This document shows, piece after piece, positions 11,053 through 23,929 of a stretch of 64,000 nt of DNA. The first letter of the stretch is position 1, and every line of letters starts with the position of its first letter. Source of the DNA: Dipteris shenzhenensis (lineage: Eukaryota > Polypodiophyta > Polypodiopsida > Gleicheniales); the NCBI GenBank assembly GCA_047967505.1, contig CM106539.1; one strand, 5' to 3'. The notes below the pieces were generated by a model. That model had not been told where the DNA came from. It ran no database searches and worked only from the letters and a program-made list of their open reading frames with translations. Position numbers and translations under genes: made by a program.

Positions 11053-13589
11053 TCATGCTTTCAAGTGCACTCACGAGGATCATTCAAGGCACTACAACAC
11101 CCATTTTCCATGTAAGTTTTGCAATCACCACTCATGTTGGCAGCAAGGTGTAGCATAACAATGCCATAACTTCATTAGTATTCCAAGTAGTATGCGATCT
11201 ATGAAAAATATTGTCAAATGAGATTGTAATTCGCCAAGATTTCTGTGTCGTGGCCTTTGAAGCCATGGTCTCTTAATGTAGACAGCTCCATTGATTGAGT
11301 GTTGGGCATCTTTTTCTTGGTTCTTATGAAGAGTGGCAGCGAGTGTTATTAGCAATCTCGATCATCTCTTTAACTTGAAATTTTGGTGGCAAACAGTGGG
11401 AGAGGTTCAAACTCTGGCCGACATGCACCAACGCAAGTCTGAGATATCTCAACAGGCAGATGCCTTCATTGCTCTACCAAGTGACCTAGATTAACCTTGA
11501 TGTTGGCCTCATAAATTTTGCCTTTCCATCTTTGTTTCCATATTCCTGTCATTTCTTTTAAGTAGTTCCTTACTAGTCAATTGTCTTGCAAACGCTTTTC
11601 TTTATGCTATTGTCTAGCAAAAACATTCAAGGAATTGAAGTCCATGCTTTTAAGGTGGATATAGCACTTTGGAAGAGCTCATGGAAGTTATCACTTGAAA
11701 TCAGCTCGGCATACACGACAAGCTGGAAAATTATTATACACCATCTTGTTGCTTCAGTGTTCCATGGTTGGTATAACGATCATATACGAGTTGTACCTTA
11801 AAATCGAGTGTCTCCAATGCATGTTTGTGTGCTGTTGTACCTTGAAATTGATTGTAGACTTTGCGTGCTTGCATGGATCATCCTTGCAATCGAGTGTAGT
11901 CTATGCATGCTCGCGTGTGTAGTCTATGCATGCTTGTCGATGTAATCAAGGCTAGTCAATATGTGTTTGTGTGTTGGCCTTTGTAGAAAGGCTCAGGCTC
12001 GAATGACAGTCTCCATGACGAGGCGATTTGACATTAACTTCATTGATATTTGAGAAGTGATTTTAGATTCCTTAATTTTGGTTTAACATTATGTCAAAAT
12101 AGTATATTTTATTCTTATGTGTGTTACCATGCTCTTAGTCTATTTGGGAAGCTGTTTGTTGTTTTGAGGATGTCTCCTCTTGTGTGGAGCTTTTATATCT
12201 TTAGTTGTTCTTGTGAGGTTTTATCCCTCTAGGTGTTGCTACAGTGGTGGTTTGTTGGGGGCATACTTAGTGAAATGAACCTAATTTTTTATCTTATCAT
12301 GGATATGTGGCCTACAGTGCCATTTAGCAAAAAACAACCTTTTCTATCCATGCCTAGATCTATTTTTTAGCCTTATCAAGGATATGTGGCCTACAGTGCT
12401 GTTGTAATAACTTTCATTGTCAATGATGAATATAAATCTGCCTTTTTTGCCAAAAAAGAGTATGGAAGAAAAGTGTCGATGATTTTTTAGTGCACTCTTG
12501 TTTCTATGTAGTAGTTCTATATTTTTGCCTTATGATGGATATGTGAGCTAGAGTGTTATTGAAAAAACTTTTTCTATCAATGAAAAACATTAATCTTTTT
12601 TTTCAAAAAAGAGCAAGGGAAAAGTCATCACTCTTGCTTCTATCTAGTGGTTCTATATTTTTTTGTATTTTTTTTTGTTGGACTCCTTGTTTGTACTTTG
12701 CAATATTGATTCTGGGATTTTGAAAATTGTTTTTTGCATACAATTAGTTATGGCACAGGCTGGGAAACTCTACACAATGTGTAGATGGTAGAAAAATGGG
12801 AAATGACCAGTAAAGCTAGAGCTCGAGTATGGGAGTGCTCCTTTTTCCGGCATGAGGATGTGGGAAATGGAATGAAACAGACTAGTAGTAGTGGCAAGTG
12901 CTACCAATTGATATTTCTCTACTCATGTTTGTCTGATGTTAGCAGCCATATCCGTATAGCTTGCTAACATATGTTTGTTGTGTGCATTGAGTGACATAGT
13001 GTTAAGCAAGGCAGTTGCTTGTTAAACAAGCTAGACCCATATGTGGCTCTATCATGGCATGTGGATGAGGATGCAGAGAGTAATTAGTGTAAATAAAAAG
13101 ATATGTCTTTTGAAAAAATGAGTAATGAGTGTAAAGAGACAGATTTGTATTTGGAAGTAGAATGTAAGTGCTTGATTGGTCTGACCAGTAGCAATGGGTT
13201 GTCTCTACCATAGTTGTTCTAGTGTTGATGTTGGTTCAAATGTGGTCCAATGTCGATGGGTAAATAACTGTTGGTTCGTCGATAATTTGGATGCACGATA
13301 CTTGTTCAAGGGTGGTTCTCAGGATGTTTGATGCATGTGTTGTCTTCTGGTGATTGACATCAAAGTCTCCAAGGATGACTAGTGGCTCTTTGCTGTCTAT
13401 TTTTGCCAATGCAAGTCGTCATTGTTTGTATTCAACGCTTTGTATACACTGATTATGTGACATTTTATAGAACTAAATGCCCATGGTTGCAAAAACAAGT
13501 TAGGCTATTGAAGGTGGGCAGAGTACATTATGCTGGATCTCTAGCTCATGTTTCTTGCAAGCATAAGATGTTGGAAGACATGATTATTG
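11053..13589. other. unassigned sequence with a degenerate 70-130-bp repeat
   Basis: No gene recognised. Between about 12280 and 12620 a motif of the form CTTATxATGGATATGTG.CTA.AGTG....TTTTCTAT occurs three times, decaying, twice followed by T-rich/CCAAAAAAGAG. It might be the 3' tail of an unidentified retroelement. Confidence 0.35.
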
Positions 13590-13599
13590 CTCGCTAGTA

Positions 13600-14925
13600 T
13601 GTCTTCTTTGTGTGCATTTGAGTGAGAGACTATATTCAAGGACTCCACGATTATGTGGGAATTATTGTATGCTAGATTATATCTTTGTAGGCATTCCCAT
13701 CTTGCATGTATTTTTAATCATGATATTTCTCTAAGCACATTTGTGTCAACTTTTATGTGTCTATTCTCTAGCTTGCTAAGCAGGAATAGTCGCTTTGGCA
13801 ATGCAATTTGAGAGAGAGTTGTGTATGTGAGCCCATATAGAATGTGAGGTGCTCCAGGAGGCTTTTACTGATTATGATGTTCTTTTGGAGCAATGGTCAA
13901 GAAGAGATGCACTACAGTGGTGTCAGGGTTTGGATTGTTTTGGAAAGTGTTGTTGATGTACTCCAAGTTTGCGTCAGATTGCTGGCCACTTCTGATTCTA
14001 TTCAAGGCCTCTATGAATCTATTATCTTTTCATCAGATAGTTGTTGTTAGCTCATAGCATCATATTGTGGCTTGCCAGTACAACTGCTCACCGAGGCTCG
14101 TCAGATGAGATATTCTTTGAAGATCCAATTATGTCTAATAGAGCTTGCTTGGCAAAGATCACCATAGAAGGCAAGGTCCAAAACAATGAATGTTTCTTGG
14201 TGGTGGTGTTTGATTGAGTGAAGCCTAGTCTCAATCAAGTTTAACATTCTTTGACCGATTAGTGACGCTTTCATAAAAAACTACTAGTTTTAAGTTATTG
14301 TACAATGCGCTCAAATTCTCTAGCTTCTCGCACACAGATTTGTTGGGCTATGAGAAACTAGGGGAAGGTGCAATGCTAAGTGGATCATTGTGCCACCTAT
14401 GTTCAATGCAACTTTCCCTATGTAGGCCATTAGCAATGCTATTGGGCCATCAATATCACTACCAATCGATTGTGAGTAGTGTTGGATGAGGCCTTGAATG
14501 ACAATGCACAAGACAAATTTTTTTACGGTGCTAACACCACTAATCAGGAATTGATGGATTAGTTTTTCTAGTTGGATCATATCATCATGAAAGGCAATCT
14601 TGTGTGTTTAGTTTCTTGATTTCATTGTGGCAATACTCATTGTGCATGAACTTGTATGTTTTATGGATATTGTAATTGATGTTTTGAATGCTTCTATGTC
14701 TTGGCATGTCCATTGCAATATTGTAGTTGGATTGTCTACCTCCTGTGCTGTTGTTCGACTATGTTGCTTCACCATCTCTTATAGCAGGAATTATTGCTCT
14801 GGTGAATTTATCATTGTTTTGGTTGATAATATTAATGTTTCCTTTGTATGCGTTGTGCCATGTCCTGTATCGCTTAGGATAGTTTGCTCAGATCCTCTAA
14901 ATGAAATATATAGCAAACCCTAAAT
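13600..14925 (-). pseudogene. Pif1-like / Helitron-type DNA helicase relic
   Basis: Minus-strand reading shows helicase blocks in the correct order. About 14450-14380 encodes KVALNIGGTMIHLALHLPL, matching the 'A..NI.G.TIHS.L.LP' block of Pif1 helicases. About 14290-14150 encodes SLIGQRMLNLIETRLH and then LAFYGDLCQA, matching 'MV...L..I..RL' and the GDxxQLPP block. About 14040-13860 encodes RFIEALNRIRSGQQSD, the following 'F...LNRIR.G..S..D' block. The Walker A lysine motif is not readable in the degraded upstream part, and stops and frameshifts occur throughout. Helitron RepHel proteins and their relatives carry this domain. No Rep domain or Helitron end was found, so a host PIF1 relic is possible. 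Confidence 0.6.
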
Positions 14926-15389
14926 TTAAGAGGCAGTCTGTACAAATGCGCTATCACATTTTTATATTTCAAACAATGCGGAGTAAACCTAAAGGTTTCA
15001 ACATTGATTTCAGACTCTTTCTTGGCTTAGTGACCACAAAGCATTCGAGCAATCTAAATAAATAGTGTAGCTTCAAGAGAGGACTCAAATCTTGTGGATG
15101 CTTCTTAGTTGAAGGCTATCAATTCAAGTCTTGCACTTGAGCATCTAAAAGCATGGCTTAACTTAAGACAGCTTTGTAGCTATAGTAGAGATTGTAGAAT
15201 CAATAAAATCAAATAATCATTCTATGTTTCTGTCAATGATGAGAGCTATTATAGAATTCATAGAAGTAGACCATACCATCCATTCTAGACAATTCCATCA
15301 AGAGCAGTGAGTGGGATGAGATTTAACTAGATACACCAAATGTGAATTGTGGATGACTACAAAAGAGCAAGGAATTGACGAGGATTACC
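14926..15389. other. unassigned sequence between helicase relic and foldback element
   Basis: No coding signal. GAGGCAGTC at about 14931 is the inverse of GACTGCCTC at about 16915, beyond the foldback element, so the element could begin here rather than at 15390. Confidence 0.3.
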
Positions 15390-16925
15390 AAAAAGTGAGC
15401 AACAAAAAGCGAGCGAGCCAAAAAAAGCGAGCAATAAAAAACAATAAAAGATTTATAAATCCCCCATTTCAGTAGCAAAAAATAATAACTTATTCAAAAG
15501 TCCATATGTTTCCTCAATGCTAGAAGGTTAAATATGCATATAACTTTTTGAGCCACTAACACTAATTTCACATCATCCATGAGATAGTTTGTATGTTCAA
15601 TTTCCAATTCAATTTTTGTATTAAAGACAAACCCTACAGTAACTACAATCAAGCTCTCTCTTTCCACTAGAGTAATTGAGATCATCAATGCAACCTTCCA
15701 CATAGGTGGGGTGTTTCCAAGGACTCCTTGCATGGATTAGTCTAGATTCCATGCATATGTAAATGCTTAGCTTTTTTAACTCTGTTCACTCTTGGAATGA
15801 AACCCATGTTTCTTTGTTACTGGGAAAATATCCTTCCCTAATGATTTATTCTTACCTCCCACTAATCTAACCAATGCAACAAATTAACCACAAATTCATA
15901 TTTTGGTGCATTAAATTTTACTAGATGGTGCACAAAGATATGCTAATCATCTAAAGTACGCCTTGCCATTTGATTTGATATGTAACATGACCCTATTTGG
16001 ACTTGTAAATCAAAAGATACAAGGATGTGAAAATATCATCTTTTGGGCCAAAACAGGGAGTGCGTTAACCAAAAGAGGACATTTTCACATCCCTGTATTT
16101 TTGCAAGATGTCAACATATGATTTTTTTGGCCCAAAAGATGAGTTTTTAACATCCCTACATCTTTTTATTGTCAAATATAAATGGCATAATGTTACATAT
16201 CAAATCAAATGACAGGGCATGATTTAGATCAATATCATGCCTTTTTGCACCATCTAAAAAAATTGTGTGCATCAGAATATGAATTTTGTGAAATTCAATC
16301 CAATTTTTTGCACAAAGTTTAAAGCAAGGTTTCCCATAATGGGGAGCGAGAAGACACTGTCTATTTTGGCCAAAAAAAAAACCAAAATTTAAAATCCTCT
16401 ACCTTTTAATTGCACTCTGGGATCACTCTTCATAAACCCATCAAGCATGTGTAAGCAAGCATGTATTAAAAATTACCCCTATTCTTGCAATTTACATTTT
16501 GTCATGTAAATGGTTGAACCCATGTATGTGTTTACATTTTAAAATATCTACATATATAAATTACATTAAGTTGCTATTTTATAAATCCCCTCATGCACAC
16601 AAACAACATGTAAGTCCCCCCACTAAAAAATACCCCTCAATGCACAAAAGTGGTATGTTACATGTTTATGAGTGACCCCCCAGGATAATTGCCAAACCCA
16701 AATGGGGTTATGTTACAATAGTCCTTAACTTTAGACTACTCAATTTCAAGAAATGTGACACATAACCACTCTTTTGAATACTTTATACTTCAAGCAATTA
16801 TTTTATAAACAAAAGACTTAGATTCTTTCTTTGCCTGCTTGATTTTCCAATCACTTCAACTAATTGTCGCTCGCTTTTTTGGGCTTGCTCGCTTTTTCTC
16901 GCTCGCTCTATTGACTGCCTCAGAA
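15390..16925. mobile_element. non-autonomous foldback-type element with nested inverted repeats
   Basis: The outer arms (about 15393-15440 and the inverse of about 16864-16922) share GAGCGAG...AAAAAGCGAGC and AGCCxAAAAAAGCGAGC. An inner pair of long arms (about 15888-16068 and the inverse of about 16105-16305) share blocks such as CACAAATTCATATT, TAGATGGTGCA, CATTTGATTTGATATG and CATCTTTTGGGCCAAAA in matching order. No transposase or open frame of note lies between. Target duplications were not resolved. The shape fits a foldback DNA transposon or MITE-like hairpin. Confidence 0.65.
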
Positions 16926-17740
16926 TTGACAAGGGCTTAATTCAAGAAACCAAATATACTAGACATCCCAAATGATCATGAAGAGCAAGCTTTCAACCCC
17001 AAAATTAAGAGCTATTTTATCTACATTAATCATAGAAGTTATGAAAAGCACAGTGAAGATCATGCTTAAACCATTTGAGAATCAATATCACCAAACATGA
17101 AATAAATGTTTACACCTTTGTTGGAAGCAACAATAGCTCAAAAAAAGTTTCCATATATTGATATCAAAAAATGAGGAGAACTAGCTCAGAGAATGATAGC
17201 TTACTAAAATTTTCCATATATTGATGTCAAAAGCCTGGGGCACCAACTCAATATGTATTATGTTACTACCCTCATCCAAAATCCAGGGTATGGGCGGACA
17301 AGGTCCATATAGAATATGCATGTATTTCCTTTAAAAATTTGAAACATGCAAGGAAAAAATATGAAAATCTCATGTCCCCCCCACACAAAATATAAGGTAT
17401 ATGCCTTGAAAATAATGCAAGATTTTAAGATTTATACATATTTTTCATAATACGTGAGGCTCAAGGGCGGGGGGGACCGCAGGGGGGGGGTTCTTTTGGA
17501 GAGGGGGGAAAACAAAAAATACACTAAAATATGAAAACCCATCTCCTTTCAAATTAGTGTAACTTTTTCATGTGTTACCTAAATTCCAAGGCATAAAAAC
17601 ATATTTGAATCTCGTTTAGCATAGAACACAACCATGCTAATTTGCCTAATTTCTACTCATGGAATATTGTTAAGTTCATCTCATACTCAAGATTTTGATA
17701 GGTATTCTTACTAAAGGAGTTGGTTCCCTAGGGTCAAAAG
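16926..17740. other. unassigned sequence with G-runs
   Basis: No coding features. At 17467-17506 are runs of 7, 9 and 6 G separated by short spacers, a possible G-quadruplex site. The right end borders the solo LTR. Confidence 0.45.
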
Positions 17741-18092
17741 TGTGAAGATAGTGGGAGAGAAGGAAGGAGTCTCACTTGTGGCTTTCTCACATACACAATG
17801 GGGGAATACACACAAAGGTGGAGGCTAAAAACAGTTTTGCTCTTCTTAGTTGTGAAAGCCAAAAGAACTCTCATATAAAGAAATAGAAGAACCCTATATG
17901 TGGGTCTCAAACCAAACTTAGCTAACTAAGGTGGCATACTAACTGAGCCATGAACTAGAGTACATAAGGATAGCTGTCATCCAGCTATTATTCATGGGTG
18001 GTGTACCAACCGCATCTGCAGCTAACAAGTCGGTGACATAAATGCACAATGGTCACCCTGGCATATCACGAGTGGAGCTCGATATCTCAACA
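17741..18092 (-). mobile_element. solo LTR of the Copia A family
   Basis: This 352-bp unit aligns end to end with the two Copia A LTRs (35811-36164 and 40167-40514). In plus-strand sense it runs from TGTGAAGAT to GATATCTCAACA, so element sense is minus. It has no PBS or PPT neighbours and no internal region. AAAG precedes it (17737-17740) and AAAG follows it (18093-18096), consistent with a short target duplication. It is more diverged than the two LTRs of Copia A are from each other, so it is an older insertion reduced by LTR-LTR recombination. Confidence 0.85.
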
Positions 18093-19800
18093 AAAGCTAA
18101 TTACAAAATTTGTTATCTTTCCTCAACAAAATTAAGTCAAACAACAATGCCATTTCTTGAAGCAAATCCACTTTGTTACTGCTGAATGCTGTTCATTTTT
18201 GGTAGCATTCAAAAGCACTTTGTAGAGTACTCGACATACCATAAGAAATGTGATTATTAAGTAGTAGCTAATCACCCACATTAGACAAAGCATATCCTCC
18301 AAAAAGTAGCAGCTTGAGGCTATTTCATCATCCAGTAAGTAGCAAATAGAGCAGCCCTATTTTAGTTGTATATTAGCTATTCAGGTTGGAAGCCAACATG
18401 TCCTTGGTGACTAAGGGTGAATGCACCATTTTTTCACACGCTAGCAAGCATAGCTTTTGCACTAAGTGCACTCCTTGAACACATTGAAAGAAAGGTTTCT
18501 TGAGTGCAAGTACTCTATCTATGTAGTTTGGTGGTGACGCCATGTGTTGACAGGATCTTGGAGGGATGCTAAGGGAACTCTCCTCCTCTTGCCACTCCTC
18601 GTGGGAGCAATGCAAGCACATGCAGTCCAAGAGTTCACGCCAATGGCTCACCGAGTTGTAGCAATGTGAATCCTCAAGAGAAGGAAGGGGAGAAAGGGGA
18701 GGAGAAGAGGGATGAGAGAGTGGGAAAGGAGAGGGAAGAGGGAAGGGGATGCATGAAGCAAGAAGGGGGAAAGGGGGTGAGAGGCATTCACAATGGCAAG
18801 AGCAAGAGCAACATAGACATCACTTCTTGGAAGAGAAGGAGATCTTATATTTCTCAAACTTGCATACATATAACTGAAGACCAAAAGTCAAACTTATTTA
18901 TACCTTTTGAAGGGAGGGCCGACCCTATTTCTCCTTACCACTCTCCCTATTTCTGATGTTACAAGAACTTGGACCATGTTCCAAGATGAAATTCTCTCAT
19001 CCTATCCTTTCTTCCACTTTATCTTGTAGAACATTCTAGCCTTGTCCGATGGTGTTAACATGACCCCCTTCCTAAAGTTAATCCATCCTTGGATCAATTG
19101 GTGTAGAGTAGTCCGATCATCTACATGGTGTTAACATGACCCCCTTCCCTTCCTACTAAAGTTGATCCATCCTTGGATCAATTGGTGCAAAGTAGTTCGA
19201 TAGTCTACATGGTTTGGACTAGGGAGTGGCTGTCAAAAAGCCATTGTGAGGTCTGGCAAAGGGAAAATGGGGCTCCCAAAAGTGTGTGTCATGCATGTCC
19301 TCAAAGGTACAAATATGGCATGCATGAAGATTATGGACGCGGAAGTGACTTGCTTAAAAGCGGGCCTTCATCCAAATTGAAGACAAGCTTGTGGAGGATA
19401 TTAAGATGCCGTTCTTCGAGTGTTGTGGCCACTGCTCAGAAATGTCCCTTAACAAAATGATCAAGAGGCAAAAAAAATGGATCAAGGCGGCCACCGCTAG
19501 ATCAGGGACTTTGGCATAATTATTATAATACTTCATTTGTGTAGTAAAGCTGTAGGTGTGGTAATGACTAGAGGGTAATTAGTAGATTACATTAGGATCG
19601 TTCTCACACATGTCTCTGAAGAGACTCCATTTCCATGAGGCAGTTGATAAAGTGAGTGATGTGAGGTGAAGGAAGTGAGCAGTGAAAAGCGAGTAGAACC
19701 CCATTATTTCTCCGTTGACTCCATTTCAAAAAAAGCACTTCCAAATAAAGGTCATCACCACTTCCGTAACTTGCCACTTTATTGAGGCGTATCACCCAAT
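18093..19800. other. unassigned sequence with a purine tract and a small tandem duplication
   Basis: No gene recognised. A GA-rich tract lies at about 18668-18785. At 19050-19211 a segment of 76-84 bp (GGTGTTAACATGACCCCCTT ... GTCTACATGG) is duplicated in tandem. Confidence 0.5.
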
Positions 19801-20880
19801 CCAAACTTGCCAAAGTATCCCCTACCCCTTAACCCACCCTCTCCCCTTTTCACCCAAAGCAGCCCCTACCCTTTCCCTCATCCCTCCAAGAGTTGCCCTT
19901 TTTCTCTCCATAGAAGCTCCCACCTTTTCCACCCTATAGCAAGCCTAAACTCCCTCTTTCTAAGAAAAACTCTCTCTCTTCGTCAAACCTACAAAGCAGC
20001 CCCAAAACCTCTACTTCTACTCTTCCTTCCACTCCTCCAAAGGAGCCCCAAAACTCCTCTTTCCACTCCACTTTCCTACTCCACTCCTCCTTCCACTCCA
20101 CTTGCTTACTCCACTCCACTTGCATACACCACTCCTCCTCCTTCCTCCACCCCCCCTCTTTCCTCAAGCTACTCTTCTCTCCCCTAGGATGGCCTTCTCT
20201 CCCCCTGTCTACCCTCCTCCCCCCTCGGGTTGCTCTCCCCCCCATCGGTTGCTCTCCTCCCCCCTAAATATGCTCTCTTTGCCCCTAGGTTTCTCCTTTT
20301 TGGGTTGCTCTTCTCCCTCTTGGCTGCCCTCTCCCTCTTGGTTGTCCTCTCTCTCTTTGTTTGCTGCCCTCTCCCTATCCGTCCAAAGCAACCCCTACTG
20401 CTTCCAAAACCGACCCTCTTCCCTATTCGTCAAAAGCAGCCCCTTCCCTTTCCCTCATCCCTCTAAGAGTTGCCCTTTTTCTCCCCATAGAATCCCCCAC
20501 CTTTTCCACCCTATAGTAGGCCTAAAACTCCCTCTTTCTAAGAAAAACTCTCTCTCTTCCTCAGACCTCCAAAGCAACCCCAAAACCTCTACTTGTACTC
20601 CTCCAAAATCCTCCTTTGACTCCTCCAAAGCAGCCCCAAAACTCATATCTCCAATCCACTTGCCCACTCCAATCCTCCTAGCACTCCACTTGCCTACTCC
20701 ACTCCTCTTTCAACTCCAATTGCCTACACCACTCCATTCCTCTACCTTCCTCCCCCCCCCTCTTACTAGGGCTACTATTCTCTCCCACTAGATGATCTTC
20801 TATCCCCCTGGCTACCCTCCTCCTCCTCTCCTTCCCCCTCAGGTTGCTCTCCCCCCCCTCGGGCCTGCTCTCCTCACAGG
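19801..20880. repeat. tandem duplication of an about 0.55-kb pyrimidine-rich unit
   Basis: Two successive copies (about 19850-20375 and 20430-20880) share AAAGCAGCCCC, CCCTTTCCCTCATCCCTC, AAGAGTTGCCCTTTTTCTC, CTAAGAAAAACTCTCTCTCTTC and GGTTGCTCTCC in the same order, about 576 bp apart. Open frames here (up to 229 codons) are Pro/Ser/Leu low-complexity. Confidence 0.8.
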
Positions 20881-23299
20881 GTCGAATTGGGAGATGAAAA
20901 CAAAACTTGTTGCTAAATAAATACATGGAGAGAGCATCCAAACACTTGGAGATTGAATTTATAAAAGACAAAGTCAAATTGATCCACTATATTCTCCTAT
21001 TCCCAATAGATTTTCAAGTATCCATGCATGCCATATTCACCAAACATAAAACACCAATAATCAGAAGCCCCAAAGGTCCAATTGCATATAGTATTATGAA
21101 CCAAATGCAAAGGCATAAAAAGTAGAAGTCAATAGTGTCTCACTATGAGTCATACAGGTTCCCGATGGGTGTAATCGCATACTCATTTGCATCTTGCCCC
21201 TCCTCTTCAATGACATGATCTTGAATTCTCTTTGCAGTAGCACTCTACACAAGAGACTCCACAGTGCTCATAATAATAGATGCATCACTATCAAAGGAGA
21301 AGCAAGGGGACTCTCTTGCCAAGCATGCTCTCATGAGCGGTGCCACGCCACACCCCATCTCCATAGCCAAGCCATCCACAGGACACAACAGTTTGAGAAT
21401 AGCTTCGACAAAAATTATAGACTTCTCCAACACTCCTCGTACTACTCGTGTTGATGATGTCGTGGTCCTGATCATTGGCATGTATAGATTTCAAGAGTCG
21501 GACATGGGCTGAATTTTTAACCTTTGGAATAGAGGTTTACTCTCTGTGTAGAACAAGGGTGGCTGTGACTCACCCATCTACAAAACACAAGCAAGGAAGT
21601 CTGCATCTACAATGAAAATAGAATATATCAGAATCCTTTGTCACTCATGTAAATTCAATGTATGAGAGCAAGGTGTATGGATGCAACCCATCATGATATC
21701 CATGCCATCCTATTGTTGGAATCCATAAGATAGTTTATTTAGCAAGAATACCCAACACATGACCTCCAAGCCCTGGATATGAATGTATCGTTCCATCCAC
21801 GTAATGCAAGGACCTACATCAACAGATGGAATTTTTATATTACGTTCACATGACATGCAAAAAAAAAAACGAAGGACCTGCATATGAAATCACATAGCAA
21901 GACCAAAATCAAAGGAATGAGATTCTGTTGCTCACCCACCAATGGACATACAAGGGCCAGCCACCCATCATCACCCAGTGTGGCTATACTATATCTCAGG
22001 TGGTCCTCTGTGAGCCTGTTCCATGGTGGGATCCCCAACTCCCCCTCCAACTCAAATCCAGCTTTGGTAAGTTAAGAAATATGAATCGGGCCGCCCACTT
22101 GACATTCTTTCCTAGTCTCATGTAGGGCCTATCTTTCCTTGCCACCTTTAAGAAAAATTGGTGTGCCTGTGTGTAAGCATCATCTTTTATGCAACGAAGT
22201 CCATGCCCATGGAGACATAGTCTCAAATCGCGCAAGCACACAGCAAGGTATCCGCATAGCTAAGAATTTTAGCCATGGGAGAGGGAGGACAGTAAACAAA
22301 TGTAATTTTCTCTTTAACATCAATCCTCATCTATACATTTTCAATCAATAGGAAACAATGAATTGATTCAGTCCACCCCACTGTTGGAATAAGATGCTTT
22401 GAAAATGAAAAATAGAATATATGTAGGAGTGCTCACCGTGCTTTGTATCTAAGGCAGCCTCGTCCTTTTCCATTTGGGGTTTTTTCTCATCCTTCTTGTT
22501 TTCTTTTGGTGGCAGAGTCAAGTTAATAAACTGCATAGATTCATCCAACAAAAATAAAGTAAGAGTCAAGCAATTCAAACTTTCCTAGAGTGAAGCCTAC
22601 CTGGCTTTCTTTTTTCTAGTACCAGGGGTTTCATCGTTCTTTTTGATAGTAACCTTTCTTCACATGATTTTTGGAGTGTCCTTCTCTACTGTTCTTTTGG
22701 TTGCATTTGTATGTACTCATCCCTCTCCCTAGTGAGCATCTGCCCCTCACAAAAGTCAACCCACCATGGGCAATGTGCAATCTCCCACTGGGAGAGCCCA
22801 TGCATGGATTCGAGGTACATGCAAGTGGCAAGGTTTCTAATTTCTTGCCAACCCTTACACTATCGGGGCATCTCATGCAGCTTGCCTTCTCCAACTAGGT
22901 GCAACACATACCTTTGAAGCAAAAAATATCTATGTCAACTCTATCACATAGACAATCTTGTCCAAGATTGTTAAATTACCATTCCATATTACTTGAAAGC
23001 CACACGTTGAGACACCTTCCACTCTTCGGCGCTCCACTCCTTCCACTCTTTTTCTATCCCTCAGCTCCCCCCCACTGTCCCTAGACTTGAGGATAATGAA
23101 CATATGCTTCTGGCCCTCCAACTTTATGTCCTCCACATATTGTTGTAGTATATATAGTTTGCAGGCAATTGCAAAGGATTGTCCATTGCACAAAGGGTGG
23201 ACATGTCTTCTAAAACTAGCAAGGAAGAAAGTTCCACCTTCTCAAGGAAGCTTTCCTTCAACAACCACATATAAGACGTAGAACCAAATTAACATCTTT
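20881..23299 (-). other. unassigned; possible MuDR-like transposase tail at 22600-23200
   Basis: Minus-strand frames at 23193-22930 and 22894-22631 read like one broken protein. There is a hydrophobic segment FQVIWNGNLT...YVIELT, followed by a Cys-rich stretch (CMRCPD) and YKCNQKNSREGHSKN. This recalls the SWIM finger and zinc knuckle at the C-terminus of MULE transposases, but no canonical CxC...CxH or knuckle is intact. Another minus frame at 22241-21996 has a balanced composition but no recognised domain. I see nothing definite in the rest. Confidence 0.25.
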
Positions 23300-23916
23300 T
23301 GTTAAATTACACACAGCGGAAAAGAAACTGAACAAAGAATAGAGAGTACACAGCAACCTAAAGATGAGGAACATTTTTTTTTTTCAATACTGATGTAGTA
23401 CAGATGATGGCTCTGTCCACCCATGCACTCCCACAGTGGAGCTTAGATGGCAATCTAGACAGATACTAGGTGAAGAGCTACAAGCTAGAAGATCTCTACT
23501 GGAAGATCTAATCTGGTACAATGGACTGGGGAGGTCGCCTCTTTATAGCTATGAGGGCAGTGGTCAGATCAACCTAGTCGGTGGAACCGACCAGTCAACC
23601 TAGTCGATGGAATCGACTAGTCATCCATGGAATATTCAAGTAATATTTCCTATACCGTCGCCTCAGGGGCTCTCGCCCCCAAACCCCCACCAGGGGGGCT
23701 AGCTGGCCCCCAGGCCCCAGCAAGAATAAGGGGCTCCCACACAATCACCTTTCTACCATCAACGATCTCATTGATAGACCTCATCTGATATGCAAGTTAG
23801 GATCCATCCAGTGTCCCGAGCTCACACATGGCTTCTCCTCATATGGGGGCCTTACAACTTGAGCACCTTGGACCATTGGTGGTTACTAGGAGGGTGGGGC
23901 TTGAGCATATCTAACA
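23300..23916 (-). mobile_element. 3' LTR of truncated copia element D
   Basis: On the minus strand, TGTTAGATATGCTC begins immediately after a polypurine run (plus 23917-23925 reads CCCCCCCTC). The proposed other end is TTTAACA at 23300, giving TGTTA...TAACA termini and 617 bp. A TATA box in element sense (CTATAAAG) lies near 23543. Parts such as CCCATATGAGGAGAAG recur in the Copia C LTR, so the families are related. The 23300 boundary is inferred from the terminal inverted bases only, because no second LTR survives. Confidence 0.6.
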
Positions 23917-23929
23917 CCCCCCCTCAATA

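Noticed and set aside
9946-11153. Open frames of 343-389 codons on both strands
   Set aside because: They translate CT/GA repeats into Ser/Leu/Pro or Arg/Glu runs. They arise because a C/T-only strand cannot form stop codons, and no domain is present.
17463-17510. G-rich run as a regulatory G-quadruplex
   Set aside because: Sequence potential exists, but no promoter, gene or conserved context is nearby.
19807-20791. Pro/Ser-rich ORFs of 126 and 229 codons
   Set aside because: Low-complexity pyrimidine DNA duplicated in tandem; the frames are not conserved between the two copies.
22631-23193. Definite MULE transposase gene
   Set aside because: The Cys/His pattern only partly resembles a SWIM finger and knuckle, and the frames are broken. 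Left as a low-confidence note.
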